DNA of 25,898 nt from positions 1 to 25,898 of the forward strand of contig CAYUAE010000009.1 in the NCBI GenBank assembly GCA_964442675.1, in the 5' to 3' direction. Below the pieces are notes generated by a model. That model saw only the letters and a list, made by a program, of their open reading frames with translations, searched no databases and was not told where the DNA came from. Origin of the DNA: Methylomarinum sp964442675 (GTDB lineage Bacteria > Pseudomonadota > Gammaproteobacteria > Methylococcales > Methylomonadaceae). Positions 14,391-23,685 of this stretch are shown here, piece by piece. The translations under genes were made by a program, and so were the position numbers. How positions within the stretch are numbered: position 1 is the first letter of the stretch; every line of letters starts with the position of its first letter.

Positions 14391-14853
14391 CAGCACGCCA
14401 TTGCCCTACATTTTCACCCTTATTCTGGCTATGGCAGCACGTATTGCTCCGTTGCCTCCCATTCTGGCTGATATCAATCCTGACTGGGTGCTGCTGGTTT
14501 TGATTTATTGGAGTTTAGCAACGCCTGAGCATACTGGCGTATTCAGTGCCTGGATTATTGGCCTGCTGGTTGATGTGTTAACGGGGCGCTTGTTGGGTCA
14601 AAATGCCTTAATTTATGCCGTGGTCTGCTACTTTGTGGTACGTCTGCATAAACGCATCCGTCATTATCCGCTGCCTCAACAAAGCGTGTTTGTGTTTTTT
14701 TGTCTGCTTTTGGCTTATCTATTAACGTACTGGCTCGAAACACTGCAGGGAAAATCAGCCCTGTCTTTACACTTTTGGTGGCCAGTTTTCAGCGGTGCCG
14801 TATTTTGGCCTGGGGTCTTTATCCTGTTGCGCATTATTCGTATCAGGGGGTAA
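14380..14853 (+). CDS. mreD: rod shape-determining protein MreD
   Basis: This integral membrane partner of MreC in the elongasome has 157 residues and about five or six hydrophobic segments. Hallmarks are the NPDWVLLVLIYWSL stretch (about 32-45) and the GLLVDVLTGRLLGQNAL segment (about 61-77). Two adjacent ATG codons exist; 14380 is preferred because GGAGG (14369-14373) is then six bases away, against three for 14377. The gene overlaps the end of mreC by 11 bases and is followed after six bases by mrdA. Confidence 0.93.
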   Translation: MSNNSTPLPYIFTLILAMAARIAPLPPILADINPDWVLLVLIYWSLATPEHTGVFSAWIIGLLVDVLTGRLLGQNALIYAVVCYFVVRLHKRIRHYPLPQQSVFVFFCLLLAYLLTYWLETLQGKSALSLHFWWPVFSGAVFWPGVFILLRIIRIRG

Positions 14854-14859
14854 TGCAAA

Positions 14860-16713
14860 ATGTATAAGCGTTATTCGGTTAAAGATCCGTTACAGGAAAA
14901 CCGAATTTTCTTGACGCGTGTGGTCGCTATATTCGGTTTTATCCTCTTGCTTACGCTAGGCCTGATAGTCCGGCTGATTTACTTGCAAGTTGTCGGCCAT
15001 GAGCATTACGCCACGCTGGCTAAAGATAACCGGATTAAAGTTGTGCCTTTGCCGCCTACACGCGGCATTATCTATGACCGTAAAGGCCGCATTCTGGCTG
15101 AAAATATTCCATCTTACAGTCTCGAACTGATTCCAGAACAAATCAAAAATCTCGATGAAACCTTGGCACGACTGCAAAAACTATTAAATATCAGCCCTGA
15201 AGACATCGATCGTTTTCACACCTTACGCAAGCGCAGAAAATCCTTCAGCAGCGTGCCCTTGCTGCTACGTATGAGCGATGAAGAAGTCGCACGTTTTGCC
15301 ACCGTCAGGCCGTTTTTTCCCGGCGTGGATATTCATGCCCGCCTGGTACGCCATTACCCCTATGCCGAATTGACCTCGCATGTCATCGGTTATGTTGGCC
15401 GTATTAACGAGAAAGAACTCAAGTCGCTGCCGGTAGCGGAATACCAAGGCACACATCATGTCGGCAAAACGGGTATCGAAAAATATTATGAAACGCAATT
15501 GCATGGCAAAACCGGTTATGCCGAAATTGAAACGAATGCGCAAGGACGCGAGGTGAAATCAATCTCGGCGATTGATCCGATACCCGGTGCTGATTTATCG
15601 TTGACCCTGGATATTGAACTGCAAAAAACGGCTTATGATGCTTTGGAGTCCCATACTGGCGCCGCTGTCGCCATCGAAATCCCCAGCGGCGATGTCCTGG
15701 TGCTGGCCAGCCGCCCGGGCTTTGATCCGAATCCATTTGTTTATGGTATCAGTCGCAAAGCCTACAAAGCACTAAAACAATCTGAAGATCAGCCTTTATT
15801 TGACCGCGTATTGCGCGGCCAATACCCGCCCGGCTCAACGATGAAACCGTTTATCGGGTTGGCGGGATTGGAATATCAAGTCACAGATTTCCGGCATAAA
15901 CTGTTTTGCCCCGGCTATTATAAATTACCTAACGTCAACCATCGTTACCGTGACTGGAAAACATGGGGACATGGCTGGGTTGATATGGATATTGCGATTA
16001 CTCAATCCTGCGATGTCTATTTCTATGACCTGGCTATGGCTTTAGGCATAGATCGGATGCATGAATTTTTATCCCGCTTTGGTTTTGGCCAGAAAACAGG
16101 CATCGATTTAGTCGGCGAACGATCAGGGCTGCTCCCATCGCGGGAATGGAAACGCCGCCGCAAACGACAACCCTGGTATCCGGGTGAAACCTTAATCGTT
16201 GGTATTGGTCAAGGTTTTATGCAAGCGACACCATTGCAATTAGCGCGTGCGACGGCGACATTGGCAAACCGTGGCCAGGTTGTTACCCCTTATCTGGCTA
16301 AATCCATTAAAACCGCTGATGGCACGATTCAAGGGCAACAACAAAAAACGACACAGATTCCATTAAACCCGCAGAATCTGAACGATATTATTCTGGCCAT
16401 GACGCATGTGGTGCATGGTGCCAGAGGTACAGCGAGACGCCTGGCTAAAGGTATTGACTATCAAATTGCAGGAAAAACAGGAACAGCACAGGTCTTCACC
16501 GTCAAACAGGAAGAAAAATATAATGCCGAAGATGTCCATAAGAAATTGAGAGATCATGCCTTGTTTATTGCCTTTGCACCTGTCAATAACCCTAAAATTG
16601 CAGTTGCTGTCGTGGTCGAAAACGGCGGACATGGCGGATCGGTTGCCGCCCCGATTGCCGGTAAGATTATCCGTCAGTATTTAAGCGAGCGAACAAAATC
16701 ACATGAAGACTGA
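14860..16713 (+). CDS. mrdA: penicillin-binding protein 2, elongation transpeptidase
   Basis: PBP2 cross-links peptidoglycan during elongation, working with the glycosyltransferase RodA. The 617 residues (633 in E. coli) have a cytoplasmic start, one transmembrane helix (about 22-44), the pedestal with PTRGIIYDRKGRILAENIPSYSLEL (about 66-90), and the transpeptidase domain. The SxxK serine is Ser326 in PGSTMKP, the second motif is SCD (383-385) in TQSCDVYFYDLA, typical of PBP2, and KTG is 539-541. It overlaps rodA by 11 bases, so the pair is probably translated together. Confidence 0.97.
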   Translation: MYKRYSVKDPLQENRIFLTRVVAIFGFILLLTLGLIVRLIYLQVVGHEHYATLAKDNRIKVVPLPPTRGIIYDRKGRILAENIPSYSLELIPEQIKNLDETLARLQKLLNISPEDIDRFHTLRKRRKSFSSVPLLLRMSDEEVARFATVRPFFPGVDIHARLVRHYPYAELTSHVIGYVGRINEKELKSLPVAEYQGTHHVGKTGIEKYYETQLHGKTGYAEIETNAQGREVKSISAIDPIPGADLSLTLDIELQKTAYDALESHTGAAVAIEIPSGDVLVLASRPGFDPNPFVYGISRKAYKALKQSEDQPLFDRVLRGQYPPGSTMKPFIGLAGLEYQVTDFRHKLFCPGYYKLPNVNHRYRDWKTWGHGWVDMDIAITQSCDVYFYDLAMALGIDRMHEFLSRFGFGQKTGIDLVGERSGLLPSREWKRRRKRQPWYPGETLIVGIGQGFMQATPLQLARATATLANRGQVVTPYLAKSIKTADGTIQGQQQKTTQIPLNPQNLNDIILAMTHVVHGARGTARRLAKGIDYQIAGKTGTAQVFTVKQEEKYNAEDVHKKLRDHALFIAFAPVNNPKIAVAVVVENGGHGGSVAAPIAGKIIRQYLSERTKSHED

Positions 16714-17833
16714 AACCCGCAGCGAACAATTCCAGCCCCCTTCATTATTAGGCAATGTATTGCGTAAACTGCATATCGATATTCCTCTGATGATCGGGCT
16801 GGTGCTGATTGGTCTGCTGAGTTTGGTAGTGCTATACAGCGCCAGCGGACAAAATATGGCGATTTTATACCGGCAAATGGTTAGAATGGGTATTGCATTT
16901 GCTGTTATGGTGGTCTTGGCACATGTTGATCCGCAACAGTTCAAGCGTGTTTCCGTCACATTATTCAGCATAGGCGTTGCGCTACTGATCGCCGTGCTGG
17001 TTATCGGCATGGTCGGAAAAGGCGCACAACGCTGGCTAAACCTTGGGTTTATGCGATTTCAACCCTCCGAGATGATTAAAATTACCATGCCGATGATGAT
17101 TGCCTGGTACTTGTCCGACGCGCCACTGCCACCTAACAAACGCCAGTTATTTATTGCCGGCCTGTTGATTTTAATACCTACCCTGTTGATCGCCAAGCAA
17201 CCTGACCTGGGAACATCCCTGCTGGTCGCCAGCTCCGGTGCGGCAGTATTGTTTTTTGCCGGCTTGTCCTGGCGTTTTATGATCAGCATTATCGGTGTAC
17301 TGGCTGCATTGACGCCCGTACTCTGGCATTTTATGCGTGAATATCAACGCGCCCGCGTCCTGACCTTTCTGAACCCGGAAGCCGATCCGATGGGGCGAGG
17401 CTACCATATTATCCAATCCAAGATTGCAATCGGCTCAGGCGGCATCGATGGAAAAGGCTGGCTGGGCAGCACGCAGGCTAAACTGGACTTTTTACCCGAA
17501 AGTTCAACTGATTTTATTTTCGCTGTTTTTGCCGAAGAATTCGGACTATTCGGCTGCGTTGGATTATTGGTCCTTTATCTTCTGATTATCGGCCGTTGCT
17601 TGTATATTGCAGTCGCCGCTCAAGATACCTATTCCCGCTTATTGGCAGGAAGCTTAACCTTTACGTTTTTTGTTTATGTATTTGTCAATATTGGCATGGT
17701 CATCGGTATTTTACCGGTTGTCGGCGTTCCCTTACCGCTGATCAGTTATGGCGGTACCTCAATGGTGACATTGATGGCAGGATTTGGCATTCTTATGTCG
17801 ATTCATACACATCGAAAATTTTTACCAACCTAA
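16703..17833 (+). CDS. rodA: SEDS peptidoglycan glycosyltransferase RodA
   Basis: RodA polymerises lipid II for side-wall growth in complex with PBP2. The 376 residues contain about ten hydrophobic segments. Typical SEDS parts are visible: RWLNLGFMRFQPSEMIKI (about 110-127), AKQPDLGTSLL (164-174), the YHIIQSKIAIGSGG loop, LGSTQAKLDFLPESSTDFIFAVFAEEFG, and the C-terminal PVVGVPLPLISYGGTS. The ATG at 16703 lies inside the end of mrdA. The following transglycosylase gene begins seven bases after the stop. Confidence 0.96.
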   Translation: MKTETRSEQFQPPSLLGNVLRKLHIDIPLMIGLVLIGLLSLVVLYSASGQNMAILYRQMVRMGIAFAVMVVLAHVDPQQFKRVSVTLFSIGVALLIAVLVIGMVGKGAQRWLNLGFMRFQPSEMIKITMPMMIAWYLSDAPLPPNKRQLFIAGLLILIPTLLIAKQPDLGTSLLVASSGAAVLFFAGLSWRFMISIIGVLAALTPVLWHFMREYQRARVLTFLNPEADPMGRGYHIIQSKIAIGSGGIDGKGWLGSTQAKLDFLPESSTDFIFAVFAEEFGLFGCVGLLVLYLLIIGRCLYIAVAAQDTYSRLLAGSLTFTFFVYVFVNIGMVIGILPVVGVPLPLISYGGTSMVTLMAGFGILMSIHTHRKFLPT

Positions 17834-17840
17834 CACCCTC

Positions 17841-18827
17841 ATGATGAAAATAAAATTCTGGCTTATCCTCTGTTTAAGTGTCGTCACCGTCATCGCTCAG
17901 GCTGAAGTACCTCCTTCCAGGCAACTTGATGCGTTTATTGACAAAATGGTTAAATTGCATCAATTTGAACGGCCTGCACTGGAGTCCTTATTCAAACGTG
18001 TCGACATTAAACAAAACATCCTTGACACTATCGCAAGACCGGCAGAAGCCATGCCCTGGTATAAGTACCGCAAGATTTTTCTACAACCATCTCGAATTGA
18101 AGGCGGCGTTAAATTCTGGCAAACACATGCGGATGTTCTACAGACCGCCGAACAGCAATATGGCGTGCCGCCGGAAATCATTACCGCCATTATCGGTGTT
18201 GAAACCTTGTATGGAAAACGAACCGGCAATTATCGGGTCATTGACGCCTTAGCGACCTTAGGCTTTGCCTATCCTAAACGCAGTCGTTTTTTTCTGCGCG
18301 AACTGGAGAATTTTCTGTTATTGGCGCAAAAAGAACAACTCGATCCCTTGCAACCGAAAGGCTCTTACGCTGGCGCCATGGGGATGCCACAATTCATGCC
18401 GAGCAGTTATTTAAGTTATGCCGCCGATTTTGAACACGATGGCAAACACGATATCTGGAACAATCCAGCCGATGTGATTGTCAGTATTGCGAACTATTTC
18501 GCTCGTCATCATTGGCAAAAAGGACAGGCCATAGCTTATCCTGTTGCAGCAGAAGGTGATTTGTGGAAACAAGGCATAACCCCCGGCTTGAAGCCGGAAC
18601 AGACGCTGGCTGATTTACGCAGACTCGATATCTATGCCCCCGATCATCTGAACGAAAATACAGCGCTGAAATTATTGCGCTTTGAGCAAGCAGAAGGACA
18701 AAGCCTATGGATTGGACTGGATAACTTCTATGTCATCACCCGTTATAACCATAGTCCTTTGTATGCAATGGCGGTTTATCAATTAAGCCAGGCTATAAAA
18801 ACACGTTATCAAGCCCTGAAACCATGA
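17841..18827 (+). CDS. mltB: lytic murein transglycosylase B family (MltB/Slt35-like)
   Basis: It cleaves the glycan strand between MurNAc and GlcNAc, making 1,6-anhydro ends. The start is the ATG pair at 17841/17844 just after rodA; an in-frame ATG at 17784 would lie inside rodA. The 328 residues begin with a signal peptide ending near AQA-EV (about 19-22). There is no proper lipobox, so the protein is probably soluble in the periplasm, unlike E. coli MltB. The catalytic Glu121 is in IIGVETLYGKRTGNYRVIDAL. AGAMGMPQFMPSSY and a calcium-loop-like DFEHDGKHDIW segment follow, both typical of the family. It overlaps rlpA by four bases (ATGA). Confidence 0.94.
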   Translation: MMKIKFWLILCLSVVTVIAQAEVPPSRQLDAFIDKMVKLHQFERPALESLFKRVDIKQNILDTIARPAEAMPWYKYRKIFLQPSRIEGGVKFWQTHADVLQTAEQQYGVPPEIITAIIGVETLYGKRTGNYRVIDALATLGFAYPKRSRFFLRELENFLLLAQKEQLDPLQPKGSYAGAMGMPQFMPSSYLSYAADFEHDGKHDIWNNPADVIVSIANYFARHHWQKGQAIAYPVAAEGDLWKQGITPGLKPEQTLADLRRLDIYAPDHLNENTALKLLRFEQAEGQSLWIGLDNFYVITRYNHSPLYAMAVYQLSQAIKTRYQALKP

Positions 18828-19633
18828 ACATTCAGTTAAAAACACCATCTATTCTCGCATCAATCGTAGCGGTCTTGCTGTTGCCCGGTTGTTCCACCGC
18901 GCCAGACGGTGCGCCCGAGCAGGTGCCGCTGAATATTGCCGCGATTCCTGATGCGGTACCCCGCCACGAACCCCGCACCCGTGCCGGTAACCCGGAAAGC
19001 TATGAGGTATTGGGTAAACGCTATGTGACTTTAAAACACAGCACAGGTTTTCGTCAGCGCGGTGTCGCCTCCTGGTATGGCACAAAATTTCACGGTCGAA
19101 AAACGGCAAATGGCGAAACCTATAATATGTATGCGATGACAGCGGCGCATAAAACCCTGCCGATTCCATCTTATGTCCGCGTGACCAACCTGAACAATCA
19201 GCGCAGTGTCGTCGTCAGAATAAATGACCGTGGCCCGTTCCATGACAACAGAATTATCGATTTATCGTATGCAGCGGCAACCAAACTGGGAATCGTCCAG
19301 ACCGGCACCGGCTATGTTGAAATCGAAGCGATAGAACCTGGGCAAAATATCGCCAAACAAACAACAAAGCCTGTGCCCTCGTCTGAAGCGGCAAAAACCG
19401 GGCTGTATTTACAAATCGGCGCCTTTAAAGATAAATTCAATGCGCGCCGCTTACAGCAGAGAGTGGCACAACTGCCAGAAACTCAAACGGCATTAAAAGT
19501 CGCAAAAAGTCCGCTGGGTATTTTTTATAAGGTTCTGGTTGGGCCATTGACCTCAGAACAACGAATACAACAAATGAGCGAAAAACTCGCAGCTTTAGGC
19601 ATTAAAGACATCAGTTTAATAACGGCTGATTAA
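18824..19633 (+). CDS. rlpA: septal ring lytic transglycosylase RlpA family lipoprotein
   Basis: RlpA is an outer-membrane lipoprotein that binds or cleaves stem-less (denuded) glycan strands. The 269 residues start with a lipoprotein signal, LLLPGC with the lipid cysteine at Cys23. A double-psi beta-barrel follows (about 80-170), with RGVASWYGTKFHGRKTANGE, TAAHKTLPIPSYVRVTN and VRINDRGPFHDNRIIDLS. A C-terminal SPOR domain (about 193-269) begins GLYLQIGAFKD and contains YKVLVGPL. The start overlaps the mltB stop by four bases. Some members have lost cleavage activity; this cannot be judged here. Confidence 0.95.
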   Translation: MNIQLKTPSILASIVAVLLLPGCSTAPDGAPEQVPLNIAAIPDAVPRHEPRTRAGNPESYEVLGKRYVTLKHSTGFRQRGVASWYGTKFHGRKTANGETYNMYAMTAAHKTLPIPSYVRVTNLNNQRSVVVRINDRGPFHDNRIIDLSYAAATKLGIVQTGTGYVEIEAIEPGQNIAKQTTKPVPSSEAAKTGLYLQIGAFKDKFNARRLQQRVAQLPETQTALKVAKSPLGIFYKVLVGPLTSEQRIQQMSEKLAALGIKDISLITAD

Positions 19634-19685
19634 AGCTTAAAGACAGCGTGATACAATTGACCTTCCTGATATACAATTCATCACC

Positions 19686-20849
19686 ATGAAAAAGTATTTA
19701 ACACTCAAACATAAAATTTCGGCGCTTTTACTGTTGCTGTTGCTGTTCTGCCTTGAATGGGCGCAGGCGGCAACTATTTTGATTCCTCCGGCACCCAATA
19801 TTGCGGCTAGCAGTTATATTCTGATGGACTTTAACAGCGGCAAAGTCCTGGCGGAAAAAAATCCCGACAAACCATTACCTCCCGCCAGCCTGACTAAACT
19901 GATGACCGTCTATGTGGTATTCAAAGAACTGGGCAGCGGTCATTTAAGCCTGGATGAGAAGGTGACCATCAGTAAAAAAGCATGGCAAACGCCGGGCTCT
20001 AGAATGTTCATCGAAGTCGGCAAACAAGTGTCGGTGGAAGATTTACTGAAAGGTGTCATTATTCAGTCGGGTAATGATGCCAGCGTGGCCTTAGCCGAGC
20101 ATGTCGCCGGCAACGAATCGACCTTCGCCGCCCTGATGAATCAGAACGCCGAACGCTTGAAGATGTTAAACACGCAATTTAAAAACAGCACCGGCCTTCC
20201 TGAAGAAGGGCATTACACTACGGCACATGACTTGGCGATTCTGGCGCAGGCAATTATCAAAGAATTCCCGGAATACTATAAATGGGATTCACAAAAAGAA
20301 TTCACCTACAACAATATTACCCAACAAAACCGAAACCGCTTGTTATGGCGTGACAAATCAGTAGATGGCTTAAAAACCGGTCACACGGAAGAGGCCGGTT
20401 ATTGTCTGGTTGCCTCGGCAAAGCGAGGTGATATGCGCTTGATTTCGGTGGTGATGGGGACAAACAGCGAAAATGCGCGTGCAACCGAGAGCCAGGCCTT
20501 GTTAAATTATGGCTTTCGCTTCTTTGAAACACGCAAACTCTACGATGGACAAACACCTATTATAGAAACCCGCGTTTATAAAGGCGACCAGAAATTACTC
20601 GGCTTAGGATTGGCTGACGATTTGTATGTCACCGTGCCAAGGCGCCATGTACAAGATATGAAAGCCGAAACCGTTATTGATAAGCGCATCATTGCTCCGG
20701 TTAAAGCAGGTGAAGAAAAAGGTCTGCTGCGTGTCATGCTGCTTGATGAACAAATTGACAGCAAGCCGCTGATTGCATTGAATGAAATCAAAAAAGGCAG
20801 CTTGTTCCAGCGTATTTACGATGAAGCCCTGTTATTACTGGATCGATAA
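19686..20849 (+). CDS. dacA: D-alanyl-D-alanine carboxypeptidase (PBP5/6 type)
   Basis: It removes the terminal D-alanine from pentapeptide stems in the periplasm. The 387 residues have a signal peptide (cleavage near AQA-AT, about 28) and the three penicillin-binding motifs: Ser68-Lys71 in ASLTKLM, SGN at 128-130 in IQSGNDASVALAEH, and KTG at 230-232 in VDGLKTGHTEEAGYC. The C-terminal beta-domain (about 290-360) and a final amphipathic helix (about 365-387), which would anchor it to the inner membrane, are present. It lies 52 bases after rlpA with no obvious ribosome-binding site, and its stop overlaps the next start as TAATG. It releases D-alanine, relevant to the next gene. Confidence 0.96.
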   Translation: MKKYLTLKHKISALLLLLLLFCLEWAQAATILIPPAPNIAASSYILMDFNSGKVLAEKNPDKPLPPASLTKLMTVYVVFKELGSGHLSLDEKVTISKKAWQTPGSRMFIEVGKQVSVEDLLKGVIIQSGNDASVALAEHVAGNESTFAALMNQNAERLKMLNTQFKNSTGLPEEGHYTTAHDLAILAQAIIKEFPEYYKWDSQKEFTYNNITQQNRNRLLWRDKSVDGLKTGHTEEAGYCLVASAKRGDMRLISVVMGTNSENARATESQALLNYGFRFFETRKLYDGQTPIIETRVYKGDQKLLGLGLADDLYVTVPRRHVQDMKAETVIDKRIIAPVKAGEEKGLLRVMLLDEQIDSKPLIALNEIKKGSLFQRIYDEALLLLDR

Positions 20850-21688
20850 TGAATAAAACTGTTTATTTGAATGGCGAATACTTACCACTGGCAGAAGCTA
20901 AAGTGTCGGTGCTGGACAGGGGGTTTCTATTCGGTGATGGCGTGTATGAAGTTATTCCGGCCTATCGTGGCCATTTGTTCCGCTTCGATGACCACTTACG
21001 TCGCTTGAATAACAGCCTTGGCAATATTCGCTTAACGCTACATAAAACAGCGGCACAATGGCGGACTGTTTTAGAGCCATTGCTTTCAACCGACCGTGAT
21101 CAATATATTTATTTACAGATTACTCGCGGTGTCGCGCCAACACGGGATCACGCCTTTCCTGAACATACCGAGCCGACAATTTTCGCGATGTGCTCAGATA
21201 TTAAACCATTCACCGAGCGCGAAACCGGCGTTAAAGCGATTACTTTAGATGATAGCCGCTGGGATTTATGCCATGTCAAGGCGACGACCTTGCTGGCCAA
21301 TATTCTGCTTCGACAACAAGCCGTGGAACAAGGCTCGGCGGAAGCGATTCTGGTTAAAAATGATTATGTCACAGAAGGTGCTGCCAGTAATATCTTTGCC
21401 GTCATTGATGGCGTGCTGAAAACACCCGAAACCAGCGGCGAAATTTTACCTGGCATTACTCGTGAGGTCATTATTGAACTGGCGCAGCAAAATCAGATTC
21501 CATATCAGGAAGCGCCTATTTCCTTAGCCGAACTCAAACACGCTAGCGAGATCTGGCTAACCAGTTCGACCCGGGAAATTATCCCCGTCGTTGAATTAGA
21601 TGGACAAGCGATTGGAAATGGCAAACCAGGCCCGGTTTGGCAAATCATGAATCAACTTTTTCAGCAGTATAAACAAAACGCATCATGA
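20849..21688 (+). CDS. dat: class IV PLP aminotransferase, probable D-amino-acid (D-alanine) aminotransferase
   Basis: Class IV fold enzymes include D-alanine aminotransferase, branched-chain aminotransferase and aminodeoxychorismate lyase. The 279 residues are a typical Dat length, and the N-terminal SVLDRGFLFGDGVYEV (20-35) is characteristic. The PLP lysine is Lys144 in CHVKATTLLANIL, followed by TEGAASNIFAV and LPGITREVIIELA. Position supports the D-alanine call: the start codon overlaps the stop of dacA, whose reaction frees D-alanine. Its end overlaps ybeD by four bases. Substrate is inferred, not shown. Confidence 0.85.
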   Translation: MNKTVYLNGEYLPLAEAKVSVLDRGFLFGDGVYEVIPAYRGHLFRFDDHLRRLNNSLGNIRLTLHKTAAQWRTVLEPLLSTDRDQYIYLQITRGVAPTRDHAFPEHTEPTIFAMCSDIKPFTERETGVKAITLDDSRWDLCHVKATTLLANILLRQQAVEQGSAEAILVKNDYVTEGAASNIFAVIDGVLKTPETSGEILPGITREVIIELAQQNQIPYQEAPISLAELKHASEIWLTSSTREIIPVVELDGQAIGNGKPGPVWQIMNQLFQQYKQNAS

Positions 21689-21972
21689 CAGAGCACAGTA
21701 AAGACAACGAACAACAAGAATCCGTACTGACCTTTCCCTGTGAATTTCCAATCAAGGCGATGGGCAAAAGTGGCGAAGACTTCGATGCCAAAGTGGTCTC
21801 AATTATTCGTCAGCATGTCGATGATATTAAAGAAGGCGCCGTGACGACCAATACCAGTAAAGGCGGCAAATATACATCGGTCACCGTCATGATTACCGCA
21901 ACCAGCAAACAACAGCTGGATAAAATTTATCAAAGCCTGAACGATGATTCTGATATCGTCATGACGTTATAA
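21685..21972 (+). CDS. ybeD: YbeD/DUF493 family protein
   Basis: A 95-residue cytoplasmic protein with an ACT-like alpha/beta fold, usually found beside lipB. FPCEFPIKAMGKSGEDFDA (about 17-35), the GKYTSVTVMITATSKQQLDKIYQ stretch and the short C-terminus ending IVMTL are typical. It starts within the end of the aminotransferase gene (ATGA overlap) and lies three bases before lipB. The function is not established; the constant link with lipB suggests a role around lipoate metabolism. Confidence 0.92.
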   Translation: MTEHSKDNEQQESVLTFPCEFPIKAMGKSGEDFDAKVVSIIRQHVDDIKEGAVTTNTSKGGKYTSVTVMITATSKQQLDKIYQSLNDDSDIVMTL

Positions 21973-21975
21973 CCT

Positions 21976-22584
21976 GTGTCCGCACACATAAAAAACCTTG
22001 GCGTTCAAGACTATGTAAAAACCTGGCAGGCTATGCAAGATTTCACCCTGTCACGGGATCAAAATACACGGGATGAAATCTGGCAGGTAGAGCATCCGCC
22101 GGTATTTACACTGGGCTTAAATGGGCGTAAAGAGCATTTATTGAACACGGCAGACATACCGGTTGTAGAAACAGACCGAGGCGGTCAGGTGACTTACCAT
22201 GGACCGGGACAATTAGTGCTGTACATTCTTCTGGATATTAAACGGCTACAAAAAGGCCCACGGCAATTGGTCAGTATTCTTGAAAACGCCATGATCGCAA
22301 CACTGGCCCAATATGGCATTCAAGCCACTGCAAAAAAAGAAGCGCCCGGCGTCTATGTTGATGAAAAAAAAATTGGCGCTGTCGGCCTCAGAATTAAAAA
22401 AGGTTGTTGCTACCATGGACTCAGTCTGAATAATGCCATGGACTTGACGCCTTTCAAGGCCATCAATCCATGTGGCTATCCCGGGCTGGAAATAACCCAA
22501 ATTCACGCTTATGGTGTTAACATCGACACTCAAGAGCTGGCGTTACCCGTCATCACACAACTTACTGAGATGCTTTACACATGA
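21976..22584 (+). CDS. lipB: octanoyl-ACP:protein octanoyltransferase
   Basis: LipB moves octanoate from acyl carrier protein to lipoyl domains. The 202 residues include TDRGGQVTYHGPGQLV (66-81), the catalytic Lys132 in KKIGAVGLRI, the GCCYHGLSLN stretch, and the catalytic Cys166 in INPCGYPGLE. The start is a GTG at 21976; no earlier start exists because the frame is closed by the ybeD stop at 21970. A clear ribosome-binding site is missing, so coupling to ybeD is likely. It overlaps lipA by four bases. Confidence 0.95.
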   Translation: MSAHIKNLGVQDYVKTWQAMQDFTLSRDQNTRDEIWQVEHPPVFTLGLNGRKEHLLNTADIPVVETDRGGQVTYHGPGQLVLYILLDIKRLQKGPRQLVSILENAMIATLAQYGIQATAKKEAPGVYVDEKKIGAVGLRIKKGCCYHGLSLNNAMDLTPFKAINPCGYPGLEITQIHAYGVNIDTQELALPVITQLTEMLYT

Positions 22585-23546
22585 CCTACCAGGCACCTTC
22601 TCGACTCACCCCGACAACACATCAGCGTAATGCGGATAAATTATCAAAGATTCCGGTCAAAGTTGAAAAAACCGAAACCGTACTCCGCAAACCCGACTGG
22701 ATCCGTATAAAAGTTCCCTCGGGTAATCAGGTTGCCCGTGTTAAACAGAATTTGCGAGCCAATAGCTTACATAGCGTATGTGAAGAGGCCGCATGTCCAA
22801 ATTTAGGTGAATGCTTTAGCCAGGGTACAGCGACATTTATGATTTTGGGCGATTTATGCACCCGCCGCTGTCCGTTTTGTGATGTTGCTCATGGCCGACC
22901 ACAAGCGCCCGATACACAGGAGCCTTTTAACCTTGCCAATACTATTGAACAAATGGGCTTACGTTATGTCGTCATCACTTCCGTCAACCGGGACGACTTG
23001 AAAGATGGCGGTGCGAGTCATTTTGCCGCGTGCATCCAGGCCATACGACAACAAACACCCAACACCCGAATTGAAATCCTGGTACCCGATTTCAGGGGGC
23101 GCCAAGCTGTCGCCATCGAAGCCTTGCTACAACAACCGTGCGATGTCTTCAACCACAACCTTGAAACCGTCCCCCGCTTGTATAAAAAAGCACGGCCCGG
23201 CGCAAATTACATCGAATCGCTAAAGCTGTTACAGCAATTTAAACAAAAACAGCCTCATATCCCTACGAAATCCGGTTTAATGGTTGGAATCGGTGAAACT
23301 GAGGATGAAGTCGTCACCGTCATGAAAGACTTGCTGACGCATGGCTGCTCAATGTTGACGATAGGACAATATTTACAGCCGAGTAAAGACCATTTACCCG
23401 TACATGAATACATTCATCCAGACCAATTCAAACGCTATGCCGAACTTGCAAAACAATTAGGGTTTCAACAAGTCGCCAGTGCACCGCTCGTTCGTTCGTC
23501 TTATCACGCGGATTTGCAAGCTCAAGCTGTCGTTTCTGTGATATAA
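22581..23546 (+). CDS. lipA: lipoyl synthase (radical SAM)
   Basis: LipA inserts two sulfurs into octanoyl-lysine to make lipoate. The 321 residues hold both iron-sulfur sites: the auxiliary-cluster cysteines 67, 72 and 78 (CEEAACPNLGEC) and the radical-SAM cysteines 93, 97 and 100 (CTRRCPFC). VITSVNRDDLKDGGA and SGLMVGIGETEDEV follow, both typical. The auxiliary-cluster RSSYHAD motif is present near the C-terminus. Last gene of the long rightward block. Confidence 0.98.
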   Translation: MTYQAPSRLTPTTHQRNADKLSKIPVKVEKTETVLRKPDWIRIKVPSGNQVARVKQNLRANSLHSVCEEAACPNLGECFSQGTATFMILGDLCTRRCPFCDVAHGRPQAPDTQEPFNLANTIEQMGLRYVVITSVNRDDLKDGGASHFAACIQAIRQQTPNTRIEILVPDFRGRQAVAIEALLQQPCDVFNHNLETVPRLYKKARPGANYIESLKLLQQFKQKQPHIPTKSGLMVGIGETEDEVVTVMKDLLTHGCSMLTIGQYLQPSKDHLPVHEYIHPDQFKRYAELAKQLGFQQVASAPLVRSSYHADLQAQAVVSVI

Positions 23547-23685
23547 ATCAACTTATTGTTTTTACAACTAAAAAGCCTGAAACGCATCACATTTTATTTT
23601 CAAAAAATCGGATAAATCTCAAGTTTTTAAATCCTATTTCGCCTTACCCTTTCACTATAGTCTTTACAGTTATAGGAGAATGAGT

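Noticed and set aside
23538..23551. GTGATATAAATCAA at the end of lipA, one base short of an FNR box
   Set aside because: It overlaps the lipA stop and lies about 123 bases from the only likely start site of the following gene, too far for usual FNR activation; a single match at this level can arise by chance in AT-rich sequence.
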